Shown: positions 1 to 9,376, counted from the stretch's first letter. The stretch is DNA of 18,044 bases from Davidsoniella eucalypti (GCA_004009845.1 RMBW01000263.1:1-18044), one strand, 5' to 3'. Program-made: numbers and translations. Notes: a model not told the origin generated them from the letters alone.

Positions 1-234
1 ATCTCTTCGACATGCTGGAAGATGATCGGAACCAAATGGTCCAAGGCGTCCTCGGGTGCATGGTGGCGTCTGGTCGACATGGTCGCCAAGCGGGAGTGCT
101 CCGGGCACAGTCAAGGAGCCGTTCAACCCAGTCAAGGATGACTGGACACTGTCCACTTCCAAGAAGGCCGAGATGCTCCCACCAGCACCCCGGAGTAACT
201 GAGGAGGAATTCGATGAATGGGAGCTTGGAGTAA
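1..234 (+). CDS. 3' end of an unrecognised gene, left copy (partial, frameshifted)
   Basis: The coding sense is best read by comparing both arms. The product ends in a highly acidic tail, EYEEEFDEWELE, followed by TAA (232-234 here). Before it comes a stretch that includes VAKREWLRGTVKEPFNP and TLSTSQKAEMLHQHPE. The start lies beyond the window edge. This copy has several small errors: an extra C in the stretch encoding HQHPE, an extra G before the stop, and dropped bases near 60-90. No single frame is therefore open. I do not recognise the family. Visible features are a mixed charged, Trp-containing segment and the acidic C-terminus, suggesting a soluble protein. It converges on the small ORF at 407-606. 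Confidence 0.55.
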
Positions 235-406
235 GCCCTCGTTTTCGTGTTCTAATAGAGTGGTTTGATGTTTGTTGTACCTTCGGTCCCATCTGTTTGT
301 TGCGGCTTTATTTAGTTTGATTTTTCACTATATTGATGTTTAATGAAGTATTCTCTAAATATTTCCTTGTACAAGTAATGTGATTATTGAATGAATGAAC
401 AACCCG
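235..406. other. Short AT-rich intergenic stretch
   Basis: This lies between the stop of the acidic-tailed gene and the stop of the small reverse-strand ORF. It is AT-rich, as expected for the 3' regions of two convergent genes. I see no RNA gene or repeat in it. Confidence 0.5.
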
Positions 407-606
407 CTAAGTTAAATGTGATGCTATATAAGCTAAAGTTTCTTCCAATATCTTCTTTTTAAAAATCAATGGCCGATAAATGGTCAGCTTCCATTCTGAC
501 GAGCGCGTAGACCTTTACGGCGGTCGTGCGCGTCCTCCTCGAAGCTGATCGAGGGCGTCCGCGACTCGCGCGGGAGGGAAGGGGCCTCTGGCGCCTTGCC
601 TTCCAT
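407..606 (-). CDS. Small hypothetical protein, left copy (frame disturbed)
   Basis: On the reverse strand an ATG (604-606) begins MEGKAPEAPSLP. The frame continues through an Arg/Glu/Asp-rich stretch (SFEEDAHDRRKGLRARQ), where this copy carries an extra base near 493. After that shift the mirror frames continue as an amphipathic, helix-like segment (DFLKKKILEETLAYIASHL) to a TAG at 407-409. The product would be about 66-69 residues. In this arm the frame is also open upstream of the ATG to 780, so a longer N-terminus is possible. I do not recognise any family. Agreement of the reading across both arms supports coding, but both arms come from one sequence and the similarity is not independent evidence. 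Confidence 0.35.
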
Positions 607-1190
607 TGGAAGCTTGAGGGGGAAGTAGTTGTTTATAGTGTTTGATCCGAATGTTTCCATTAAAATCGTGTAAAGAAACTTATAAAAATCGCTGTTTATT
701 GGAAGATGTCTCTCGTTGACTAATTGTGCCGTGCAAGCTGAAAGAGTAAACAGCTTGCAAGGAAAGACCTTTATTCGCAACGTGAATAGAAAACCCTAAG
801 CCAGAAATAATAGACAAGTAAGATATAACAAGAAAGCAACAGAAGGCTCTTACACTACCTATCCGTACAGTCCATTACGTAATCCAAGTAGGCATTATAT
901 ATCTTCCACATACACCAGTCAGTAGCCTTGACACACCGCCGTCACCCCCTCATATTGCCACGGAAGAAAGCTGGGTTTCATAGCAATAACCCTATGTAGC
1001 AAGATGTCTCAATGTGGTAGAAGGAGAAGATAATATGAAAAGCCATCAAAAGACAAAGGCCTTCAAAACATCTTCCAATAAGATTGACAGCCGCTCAGGA
1101 CTCATATTCGCCGGATGTGGGCGCCAAGGCTGGTATGTAGACTTTGGCCCTGCGCTGGCTGTCCATAGGGACCCAAGCTGTGCACCGACA
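607..1190. other. Intergenic region with no clear gene
   Basis: This is AT-rich sequence between the small ORF and the retroelement relic. I looked for tRNA-like folds, tandem repeats and long frames and found none that are convincing. A single AACCCTAA near 790 is not a telomere repeat. Short forward frames here are not supported by the mirror copy. Confidence 0.4.
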
Positions 1191-2160
1191 TATTGCTCGG
1201 CTGTGCTTCATCGCGAGTGGGTTGGCCGCGACGGTTCCGGCCGGGATCTCTACTCCGCGACCGACCGCGGGGTTCATCTCTTTGTGGCCTGGCACCCAGA
1301 TGCAGCATATTCGTAGTCCTCGATGCCTCTGTTTGGCTGCCTGTATCCATATCTTCGCTTCGTCTACTGCTTGCTGCGATGTCCCAGTTCGTTGTGCCGT
1401 GTTGTTGGGACGGTGAACTGCTGCTTGATTGTGTGAGCATATCCATATCGTGTGATCCGTCTCGATTTGTCTGGTTGGGAGGTGAGGCCTAGTAGGATAG
1501 CTTTTATTTCCGCATCAGCAACTTCCACCAAATTTCCGCATGCTTGTTTCCCACTGGTCAGTCGTTGGTTATTCTTTTCCGCGTACCAGCCTGCTCCTGT
1601 CCATCCGTTGCTTAGTTTGGAGCCGTCTGTGTAAAGCCAGATGTCTTTCAAGCTCTGCGCTGCCTTGAAGACCCGATGCCTCTCTGCAGTTTCTTGCTTG
1701 TTGGCACCTCTCATACGCATTCTGTGGTGGGGGATCAGCTGGGGTAGTTGTGTCCTTGATTGGGCCATATTTGATCATACTTCTTGGCAGTTTCCATAAC
1801 ATCATCCTGAGCGCTGCAAGTAGGGCGTTACGTATCGCTTTACCGAGATTATCCGTCACTGCGGCGAGGTCTGGGTGGGTTGAGAGCCAAGTTGAGGTAT
1901 GAGCATGGAACCTAGGAGCCTTCGTAGGAAGCATATTGATATGCGCCTTGTGTCTCTGTCACCTGTCTCCTCAAGATGGGATGGGTCTGACAGAACTTAT
2001 CCATGTTGTGTGGATGTTCTGGAGCTGCTGTGCATAGCGGGCTCCTATGTCCGCCTTGTGTCTCATTACTTTCTGTGCTTGTAGTTTCCGTTGTACGTTG
2101 GCTTGTATGATTCTTAGTCCGTGGAGGAGGAGGCATGGTTCTCCATTAATTTCCACGTGT
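1191..2160 (-). pseudogene. Decayed non-LTR (LINE-type) retrotransposon with RNase H domain, left copy
   Basis: The reverse strand encodes a recognisable RNase HI domain at about 1290-1670. It opens with LYTDGSKLSNGWTGAGWYA (first catalytic Asp in TDGS), followed by the DAEIKAILLGL helix (catalytic Glu). The expected third-Asp motif reads CSHNQAAV, with His where Asp belongs. A WVPGHKEMNP segment matches the late His motif. RNase H of this type follows the reverse transcriptase in many fungal LINEs. Upstream, near 2030-2130, LRIIQANVQRKLQAQ resembles the start of an endonuclease domain, yet it lies only a few hundred bases away. The reverse transcriptase core therefore seems deleted. Stops and frameshifts interrupt all frames. 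The element is a dead relic lying in the same orientation as, and downstream of, the coiled-coil gene. Confidence 0.7.
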
Positions 2161-2579
2161 AGAGTTGCAGTTGTCCCCGGAGTATTGTCTGTAAGTCCGT
2201 GCTGTGCGACTTGTCACCGCACTTCGCACGTCGGATGGCGAAGCTATATTGCTCTGTCCGGTGATCAACAGCGCGTGCATCTAGGCGAGAGGGGCGGCTT
2301 CTGTACTGATCGTTGGGCGACCTTGCCTCGAGAATAGTGATCGTAGTGGGAGCCCTCTCTCGGATCCTTGGATGACGAACTTCTCCCAAACACATTCTTT
2401 CTCCATTTATATCTTGGCAAAGAGGAATAAGAAGACAAGTTGGCGGGTAGCACCTTGGTCCAATATAAACTATCACATACATGATTGAAACTTCTTTATT
2501 CTAGTTTCCAATTTCCGTTGCTTTGCTAACCATACAAGTCCATTGTCTCTCCTTGTTAAAGCCTCTCCCTCACTTCCCT
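2161..2579. other. 3' flank of coiled-coil gene, left copy
   Basis: This region follows the coiled-coil stop codon on the reverse strand. It contains a candidate poly(A) signal (AATAAA on the reverse strand at 2495-2500), about 80 bases after the stop. The remainder can be read as short open stretches on the reverse strand. These may be further retroelement remnants, but I see no motif that identifies them. Confidence 0.4.
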
Positions 2580-4546
2580 TTAAATCTCAAACACATCTCC
2601 GAATCCCGGCACGCCCTTCCGGATATCTACCAGATCTAACCGCCAACCTTCCCAATTCTTGAGATTCCGCTTCAACTCTTTGACTCGCTCGAGTCGTGCG
2701 GCTGCCTCTTCAGCTTGGGCAGACGGAACGCCTCTTCATCGAAATCTATGGCACCAGCTCCATCCTCATCGTCTGACAAGAATGAATCATCGTCATCGTC
2801 TCCATCGACTACGGCATTTCCAGTAGCCGTACCAGCCAATGCGTTTAGTCCACTGGCAAGGAAGCCCGCTACGCCGCCTGAGTGTGTCATCTTGCGTGCT
2901 GCTGCCCCACCGGATGTGCCGTTCAAGTCGACGTCTTGGAATACAGCGCCATCGCCGGCCATAGACTTACGCCGGTCTCGCCAAATGCCGCGTCGCAGAT
3001 CTGAGATCTCTGCTTCCATTTCACGCACCTTGCGTTCGAGCTTGAGTCGTTCTTCGTCTTCTAGCTCGTCGACGCCTTCATCGTCCAAGCCTCCACCGCC
3101 ACTTCTCGAACTAACAGTGGCGCCGTCAACGGACTTGCGCGACTTGAGCCGTGCGTTCTCTGTTTCAAGCCGCCGAGACGCACCCGAAGTTCCCGTGCCT
3201 CTTTTTCTGCTGCTTCTTTTCCTTGCGTAGCGCTTGTGTGCGTGAGTCGTTTTCCTTATGAAGCGTCGTCAGTGCCTGGATCTTCTTCTCCAGAGCATCA
3301 GCCTTCTTCTCCGCCTCAAAACGTAGATCAAGTTCATCAGCGACCTGAGTTTCTAGAGCACGAATCTTGGTCTCGGCACTGGTCCGCTCGCTTCCTTCTC
3401 GCACCGCCTTTTCAGCTGTCCGGTCTAGGTTCTTCTTTAGCTCAGATAGCTCTGATTGAGCTAGTGAAGCGGCCTTTTCAGTCCGCGCAAGCTTTTCTTC
3501 AAGGGCCGTGATTTGCTCACGCTCCGAAGACGAACCACTAGATGTGCGCTCTAAATGGGCACGAAGCTTGGAGAGCTCGGCTTCCATGTATTCATCATGG
3601 TCGATGTCTTTGATGCTAGTTGTTCTTGTAGCACAGCCGGTGGGGGGCCGGAAAGCGAAATGGAGGTCGATGAGCCGTGACGCCCGCGAGGATTGTGTCT
3701 GAAGTTGCTTAATCTGTCGCTGTAAAGCTTCGTTCTCTTCCCTCTATAGAGTTTGTGCGATATATAGGTTAGCAAAAGGACAATATTGTACCCTGAAACG
3801 TCGGCAGAGAAGATAACAATAAACTTACCAGCTTTGCAGTCCGTCACTACTTGCGCCCTCCTTTCTGCCATCCTCCTCCTCGCGCAGATCCTCGAGTTCT
3901 TCCTCGGCCTTCTTCCAGCGCTTTTCGATGTCGCCAACATCCTTGAACAGCTTCTTATTCTCCTTCTCCAGCTCCTCTATGCGCGCCACCTGCTTGCGGT
4001 ATATGTCCGCCGCTCTATCTCCGTCAGCACTGGGCGATAGCGGCGATGACGTCGAACCCACGCGGAATGATGTCGAGCGTATCTTGGACTGCTCGGCTAG
4101 TGATGCTACGGCGTCGTTCCCTTCTGCGCTCGGTGAGAGCACCGCTTCTTCATCGGCGGCAAGCACCGCCTCGCCTGTCTTTATGGAAATCGGTACAGGG
4201 TCCGGCGAGGCTGTAGCCTCATCGCTAGTTGTCGGAGGAGCAGTATCGTTGGGGGTGTCGTCGGTCTCTGGTGTTTCGGTCATAGTTGTGGTTGTTGGGG
4301 CAGTAGCGGCTTCGGTAGCCGGTTTTTTCTTCCTTGCCCTTCTTCTCTTTCTTCGCTTCCTTCAGCTGTTGCGCCTATTGGTTGGTCTTTGTTAGCTGGT
4401 ACAAAGCTCATATCTCAGTGCTGCCAATCTAACTAGGCCATACACCACCAGATAAAGGCTACATAGAGGCTACATAGAACATATATTGGGAACTTGCCTT
4501 CTTCCGCGCCGCTGCCAACTTAGCCGCTCTTTCTCTCTTCGTCCAT
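2580..4546 (-). CDS. Long coiled-coil protein, left copy (three exons, frameshifted)
   Basis: This is the mirror of 13483-15444, where the structure is clearest. The stop is at 2580-2582, and the introns are at 3744-3828 (85 bases) and 4375-4497 (123 bases). The ATG is at 4544-4546. The encoded protein has a Lys-rich start, a Thr/Pro/Ser-rich low-complexity stretch, and then extended heptad-type coiled coil with many E, K, L and R residues. It ends with an acidic patch (DDDDD) and the tail VPGFGDVFEI. This arm preserves the exon 2 frame (SPSAEGNDAVASLAEQ) that is broken in the right arm. It has its own indels in exon 1 (extra base near 4532), around 3150-3180 and near 2720. Confidence 0.8.
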
Positions 4547-5633
4547 GATGTGATTTTAGCCTCGAGTTTTCTTAGTCAAAATTTGCTGTATGATATTTTT
4601 CGATGGCCAATTGAGAACTTCGTATGCCCTTGTGTATAATGGGAATCAGAATATTTGAAATGGCTTTTGCAGTCCGGAGCAATTGCGTAACTGAATGGCC
4701 GATAACTGCTTAATTGTTGCAATTGCTGTTTAAAAGATACATTATCGCTAAATCACAACTGCCGGAGCTATTATTCTACAAGCTGTCCTACTACTTAAGA
4801 AACAGTGGGGCGCAGCAGATATAGGGTTTCTGACTCAAGTATGCTAGGGTTAGTTATATGTCATCAATCCATTAATAATGGTAAAAAGATCGATATCAGA
4901 TAGTAAACAAAAAAGATAAACTTTTCTATTTATGAGAAAATAATACTAGCGACCTGCCATCATAGAACTACATATCCATCGAAGCCAGAGCAAAAGTCAA
5001 GTCTGAGACTAAGATTAACCAGTCATTGGCGTAACGGCATAGAGCACGTAACAATGGGCTGGCTAGTTAGTGGAAGAAGCTTTGGCTGGCTCTAACTGGC
5101 TAACTGAATCAACTAAAGCTCTCAATAGATCGCTCGCTCTACCAATAGACGCTGCGTAGGTGAATACTGACTTGAGACAAAACGGTAAAGCTTAGCCAAA
5201 TTGAAGAGAACCTTCATTCCGAGAGATCCCTCAGTAGTGATAGCCCTGCAAACCACGCAAATGACACTCGGTGAGTGAATGTCCTCGGAAAGTGTATCGA
5301 GAGATGTAGCTTTGCAGCATTATGCCAGCTGCTTGTAACTGAGCTTCCATGAGTGAAGAAATCCTGGCGAGGAGAATGTAATAAGTCTCTACTCGGTCAA
5401 ATATCCTGGGTTTGATTGCTAGGATAAGAAGATATCCAGGTAAAAAAACAGTATAATGACTTGTTCGGACGACTTGGGAGGGGATGATAGTAGTACTGAT
5501 AGCGAAGCTGGGATCAGCTTAACGCAAACCGGCGTTGATCATCGAGATTATCTACCGAAATGTTGGTGACAGCAACGAAACGATCAACATGACAGATTGC
5601 CATTTAAAGATCCTCATATCTTGACTACAAACT
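4547..5633. other. Intergenic region between coiled-coil gene and UPF1, left copy
   Basis: About 1.1 kb lies between the start of the coiled-coil gene and the end of UPF1, both on the reverse strand. It must hold the UPF1 3' untranslated region and the promoter of the coiled-coil gene. It is AT-rich, especially at 4570-4950. A short stretch near 5055-5110 repeats the words GGCTGGCT and CTAACTGGCTAACTGA. I find no conserved frame, tRNA or clear regulatory motif. Confidence 0.5.
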
Positions 5634-7488
5634 TCACTCTTTGGTTTCCTTTGGGACCTCTTGCCACTCGTTCCTACGACTCCTGGCTTCACCTGGAGCC
5701 GAGGCGTTCTTGCGCGAACTGTTAGATACTCCAGCACTGGCATTGGGACCGCTACGTCTAGTGTCACCAATCTGGCTCTGGAAGGCAGTGCTTACGCTCT
5801 TCTCTCATCATCGTCAAGAGCCCTACCATTGTTTCATGCGACCACACTCTGTACATATCGGTTTGAAACGATCATTGTGCGCTGTGTTGTTGCTGTGGTT
5901 CATAGCTTGGTACGCATGGTGGTGCATGATATGAGTGACTGCCGCCGACGGCGTAGGACCACCCATATTAAGGCTGACACCACCCTGACCGATACCGTTT
6001 CCGCCTAGAACTGAAGTCGCATCAGTGAACTCGGAGGTAGCATCACTTTCTCCGGCAACGCTGTCGGCCGTGCGGACGTTGCGACGTGGCCCTCGAGGCA
6101 TCGCAGGGACACCGGGCATGCCGGGCCAACTCTCAGGTTGGAGGCCAGCTAGGAAACCGGCATTAAAGTTTAGGTTTAGTGATGCACCACTGTACAGAGA
6201 CGAAGCGTCGTCTGTGATATACGATATCATTGAGCCTGTGTCAAAGTCACGGCCATTGCCAAATCTACCGTTGTTAGGGCCAAGAGCACTACTGCCATTG
6301 GAAGAAGCGTTGTACATTCCGTGTGCCTGTGGGCCGTTGTTGATGCCAGTATTGTTGCGGGGGCGGTAGGAAGGGCGAGGGCGGCTGAACTGCATTAGGG
6401 ACTTTTGTAGATTGGAAAGCGGTTCCTCAACAAAGCAGTCCTTGTCCTTGTAGTGGCTGAGTAGGCTATGCCACAATCTCATTCTTCGACAGAGCCTTGG
6501 GGTTACCTAATAATGACAAGGCCATATTTTGGCACGGGTTAAAGCAACATTTAGACGGCGGGGATCCGACAGAAAACCAATTCCCTGGTTGTCATTGAAC
6601 GGACACAAGAAAGAACAACCCAGTCCTTCTCACGACCCTGGAAAGCATCGACCGACGCGACCTCAATACGCTTGTACAACTCCTTGTTGCAAGTGCCAGT
6701 GGTCTGCATAGTCGTGACCAGGTAGCTGCGTTGTCCTTCGTATGGCGTAAATGACGCGATGTCTGTAGGCTGAACACCTTCCTTTAGGAACCGAGTAACA
6801 ACCTTTTCGACATTGGAAGCCTCCGTACGGTTTAAGTACGAGGTACCGGATGCTGAAATCTCCTCGTTGCCCATGTTGGCCCAGAACATCATAGGAGATT
6901 CCTTAGAAGGCCAGGGAAAGTCAGACATCGGACCGGATACGCGCTTGGTAGCCAATACCCGTTTTGAAGATCTCCATCATAAAACATGTGGACGGGAAAT
7001 CCGAGAGACAAGGGTGCATACGGTACTGAATGTTCAAACGGATAGGGTTCATACCGAGGTGGACAAACGCTCGAATAGCGATTGGTTCAGACCAGCACGA
7101 GCAGCCTTCTTTGTTCATGATAACAGGACCCAGTTGCTTGTGATCACCAACAAGAACAACCTGCGAAGCACCGTGAACAATGGGAATCAGACACTCAGGC
7201 TCGGCAGACTGTGTAGACTCGTCGATCAACACATGGCGGAAGCGTTTCTTGAGCAAACGGGGGTCACCAGCACCCAACGCAAGTGCAACAGATAACCTCA
7301 GCATTGTTTGAGGAATTCCTTTCTCAGCCTTCCGGATCAGCTTGCGATATTTCTTCTCGTCCTGGTCGAGCTCTGCCAACCTCTGTCTTTAGCAGAAGCA
7401 GGCGAGCCAGGTCGGAATTAGTCGAGCCTAACACGACCTGTTCCGTGAGAGAGAGATGATGACAGATGATTCGACATCCTGCGCGAGA
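5634..7488 (-). pseudogene. UPF1: UPF1/NAM7 RNA helicase, C-terminal part, left copy (5'-truncated, frameshifted)
   Basis: This is the reverse-strand mirror of 10561-12392. It is cut at about 7488 by plasmid sequence, so the start codon, the Cys/His-rich UPF2-binding domain and the Walker A loop are absent. The helicase motifs that remain include LIDESTQ, GDHKQLGP, QYRMHPCL, VDAFQGREKD and a tail rich in Asn, Gly and Ser. The stop codon is at 5634-5636. Frames are broken by indels that the other arm mostly lacks, for example near 6472 (extra A), 6508 (extra T), 6535 (extra TT) and 6597 (missing G). The reading of the two arms together is unambiguous for the family. Confidence 0.9.
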
Positions 7489-8677
7489 ACATCCAAAGAA
7501 AACTTTTTATAATTATATGTATAAAGAAATAGGAAATTCTATTTATGGTCAAGTTTCTATGGGTCTTTCAAATAAGAGCGCTTTTGATACAAAAACTAAA
7601 ACTTACACAAAAATAAAGGGAAGTGATTTAGCTAATCCAATTTTGGCTTCACAAATCACGGGTTTCACTAGAGCTGTTATAGGTGAGTTACTAAATAACA
7701 TATCACTATTCGAAGAAAGTAAAGTTATTTCAGTAACTACCGACGGTTTTATCACTAACGTTGAGGATTTAGAAAACAAAGTTATCGAAAACTCAACTGA
7801 AGATAAAACTATTTGTTTAAGAATATATAAGAACTTAAGAAAAGAACTTACAGAAAAAGAAGGATCATTTGATAACAGAGCTCTAGAAATTAAGTTAGAG
7901 GATGAAGGTAAAGTTTTAAATTGAAAAACAAGAGGACAATTAAGTCAAACTCAAGCTTCGATATCAGCTATAACTGGTTTCCAGAAACAGGGTTTAAACA
8001 ATCCAGAATTATTTGAACTATTCTCTAATTATATATTTAAGAAAAGTTCTAAGTCTTTTCTATTCATACAATCAAGACTTAGAAGTGCTAAGGACATTTT
8101 TAAAGATGGAAGACAAATGCAAATGTTATTTAAGGATCAAATCTATAATCTTGGTTACGATAACAAAAGAATGATTTTAAGAGAATCTATGAAAGAATAT
8201 TTAGAAACGGTTCCTTGACCAACTATAAAGAAGTTGAGAGAAATTAGAAAGCTGACTAACGCTATAAAATCACCAGTTTTCGGTAAATTCTTAACAAAAA
8301 GTGGAAATGCTTATAAAAATTTACTGGAGACAGCTATCAGAAATTTTGTTAGAATTATTATTAAACCAGAGTTATGTGAAGAATATGGTATAGAATATAA
8401 AACTATGACATACACACAAATCATTCAATATATAAATGACTACTACGATAATAATCCTAACGATTTAACTGTTAACGATTTAAGTGTTAATAAAGAGAAA
8501 TACAAGCTGAAACCTTCAGCGATCTCAAATCTAAAGTTTAGAAACAATATACCAAGAACTGTTAATAGAAATATAGAAACAGAAGCGTTCATAGAGTACG
8601 TAAAACAAACTCATCCAAACTTTAAAGAAAATTTATTCTTCAAAGTAAATAGATTTAAGAAATCTAATAAAGTCTAA
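7489..8677 (+). pseudogene. dpo: Linear mitochondrial plasmid family B DNA polymerase, C-terminal fragment, left copy
   Basis: An open frame of about 396 codons runs from the junction to TAA (8675-8677) if TGA is read as Trp at 7922-7924 and 8216-8218. That is the mould mitochondrial code. Polymerase motif B is intact and sits close to the junction (KEIGNSIYG, fitting Kx3NSxYG). Motif C appears as VTTDGF, with Thr in place of the first Asp of the usual DTD and the second Asp retained. The exonuclease domain, the terminal-protein region and motif A (DxxSLYP) should lie upstream and are missing, so the fragment cannot be an active enzyme. Base composition is strongly AT-rich, unlike the UPF1 exon beside it. 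Fungal linear plasmids with terminal inverted repeats encode such polymerases to replicate by protein priming. This arm has the intact frame. Confidence 0.85.
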
Positions 8678-8683
8678 TAAAGT

Positions 8684-8721
8684 CTAATCGTACCTAAATT
8701 TATTTAGGTTTTCACGATTAG
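8684..8721. terminator. Hairpin just downstream of dpo, left copy
   Basis: CTAATCGT pairs with ACGATTAG and ACCTAAAT pairs with ATTTAGGT. The pairs are nested around a TT loop, with a four-base bulge (TTTC) on one side. The hairpin begins seven bases after the dpo stop codon, so it could be a transcript end or processing signal. It is an exact inverted repeat in both arms. Confidence 0.5.
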
Positions 8722-8821
8722 CATCGTTCTAGGAGGGAAATTTGTCGAATTTTACACTTTTAGTACCACCTAGTAACACTTTATAAAGTACATAATTTAG
8801 ACTATTTTCCAACATTTTTCT

Positions 8822-8841
8822 AATTTAATTTAAATTAAATT
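8822..8841. repeat. Perfect AT palindrome, left copy
   Basis: AATTTAATTT is followed directly by its reverse complement AAATTAAATT. It is a fully A/T 20-base palindrome inside the plasmid terminal region. It may help strand opening, or may simply reflect extreme base composition. The right arm copy has one more base in a nearby T run. Confidence 0.6.
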
Positions 8842-8875
8842 TAAATTTGATCATCAATTACCAAAGTTGAAAATA

Positions 8876-8906
8876 GTTCACGTTTCACATTTCACTTTTC
8901 ACATTT
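8876..8906. repeat. Cluster of four TTCAC/GTGAA words, left copy
   Basis: Read on the reverse strand, GTGAA occurs four times at 7-8 base spacing (GTGAAAA, GTGAAAT, GTGAAAC, GTGAAC). The regular spacing recalls protein-binding iterons in plasmid ends. No function can be assigned from sequence alone. Confidence 0.5.
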
Positions 8907-9005
8907 GGATTATTACATTTTAAGAAAAATATTTTGGAGTATTTTTGGAGTAATCACTAATCAGAAAAAGTCCAGTCTAAATCCGCATGTTTTTAGGGCT
9001 CTCTC

Positions 9006-9048
9006 TTGTTAATAATAAAATAAATAATTTAATGAAAGAAAAGATATC
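9006..9048. other. AT-rich asymmetric spacer at the palindrome apex
   Basis: These 43 bases lie between the two arms and are not self-complementary. They are almost entirely A and T, with a few G and one C, and hold no reading frame of note. The bordering bases of both arms form a CTCTCTC/GAGAGAG stem continuing into AGGG/CCCT. The spacer could be a real loop of a head-to-head junction, or low-quality base calls made as a read turned back on its complementary strand. Confidence 0.85.
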
Positions 9049-9147
9049 GAGAGAGCCCTAAAAACATGCGGATTTAGACTGGACTTTTTCTGATTAGTGA
9101 TTACTCCAAAAATACTCCAAAATATTTTTCTTAAAATGTAATAATCC

Positions 9148-9178
9148 AAATGTGAAAAGTGAAATGTGAAACGTGAAC
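9148..9178. repeat. Cluster of four GTGAA words, right copy
   Basis: This is the mirror of 8876-8906. GTGAA is repeated four times at 7-8 base spacing on the forward strand and is identical to the left copy. Confidence 0.5.
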
Positions 9179-9332
9179 TATTTTCAACTTTGGTAATTGA
9201 TGATCAAATTTAAATTTAATTTAAATTAAAATTAGAAAATGTTGGAAAATAGTCTAAATTATGTACTTTATAAAGTGTTACTAGGTGGTACTAAAAGTGT
9301 AAAATTCGACAAATTTCCCTCCTAGAACGATG

Positions 9333-9370
9333 CTAATCGTGAAAACCTAAATAAATTTAGGTACGATTAG
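9333..9370. terminator. Hairpin just downstream of dpo, right copy
   Basis: This is the exact mirror of 8684-8721. CTAATCGT and ACCTAAAT pair with ATTTAGGT and ACGATTAG around an AA loop, with a four-base GAAA bulge. It lies next to the reverse-strand dpo stop at 9377. Confidence 0.5.
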
Positions 9371-9376
9371 ACTTTA

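Larger units (their letters stand above)
1..9005 (+). repeat. Left arm of giant inverted repeat (palindrome)
   Basis: The whole segment is the reverse complement of 9049-18015. This can be read at every scale. The first bases (atctcttcgacatgctgg) reappear inverted near 18000. The UPF1, coiled-coil, RNase H and polymerase reading frames all recur in mirror order. The arm ends next to the spacer with agggctctctc (8995-9005), which pairs with gagagagccct (9049-9059). The arm is 9005 bases long against 8967 for its partner, and the difference comes from many scattered small indels. No large rearrangement separates the arms. Confidence 0.97.
8678..9005. other. Plasmid terminal non-coding region, left copy
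   Basis: This AT-rich region follows the polymerase stop and runs to the palindrome apex. It contains tandem TCTAATAAAG words just after the stop, a long hairpin (8684-8721), a perfect 20-base AT palindrome (8822-8841) and a cluster of TTTCAC words (8876-8906). In invertron-type linear plasmids, the DNA outside the genes is mostly terminal inverted repeat. This stretch is a plausible part of one, reaching its end near 9005. Confidence 0.5.
9049..9376. other. Plasmid terminal non-coding region, right copy
   Basis: This is the mirror of 8678-9005 and carries the same hairpin, GTGAA cluster (9148-9178) and AT palindrome. It differs from the left copy only by single-base changes in T or A runs near 9230-9240. 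It runs from the apex to the dpo stop codon. Confidence 0.5.

Noticed and set aside
786..796. AACCCTAA as a telomere repeat
   Set aside because: Only one copy is present with no tandem array, so it is chance occurrence.
3928..4395. Forward frame rich in Val, Ala and Leu resembling a membrane protein
   Set aside because: It is the antisense of the coiled-coil gene's Thr/Pro/Ser-rich and Lys-rich region (exon 2), so it is apparent hydrophobicity only.
5040..5170. tRNA-like folds in the intergenic region
   Set aside because: I could not find a matching acceptor stem, T-loop GTTCAA-type motif and anticodon arm in register in either arm.
7489..8677. Bacterial (mollicute) origin because TGA encodes Trp
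   Set aside because: The polymerase motifs fit the protein-primed family B enzymes of fungal linear mitochondrial plasmids, and the neighbour is a fungal gene. No bacterial genes or ribosome binding sites are visible.
8660..8690. CRISPR-like or satellite array from repeated TCTAATAAAG words
   Set aside because: There are only about two and a half copies with no spacers. It is a minor tandem duplication at the end of dpo.
8996..9058. Missed hairpin sequencing adapter at the apex
   Set aside because: The CTCTCTC/GAGAGAG stem recalls the stem of a common hairpin adapter. However, the 43-base loop lacks that adapter's AAC and GGA repeats and is longer, and the stem continues into plasmid-like arm sequence. 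It is kept only as a weak possibility.
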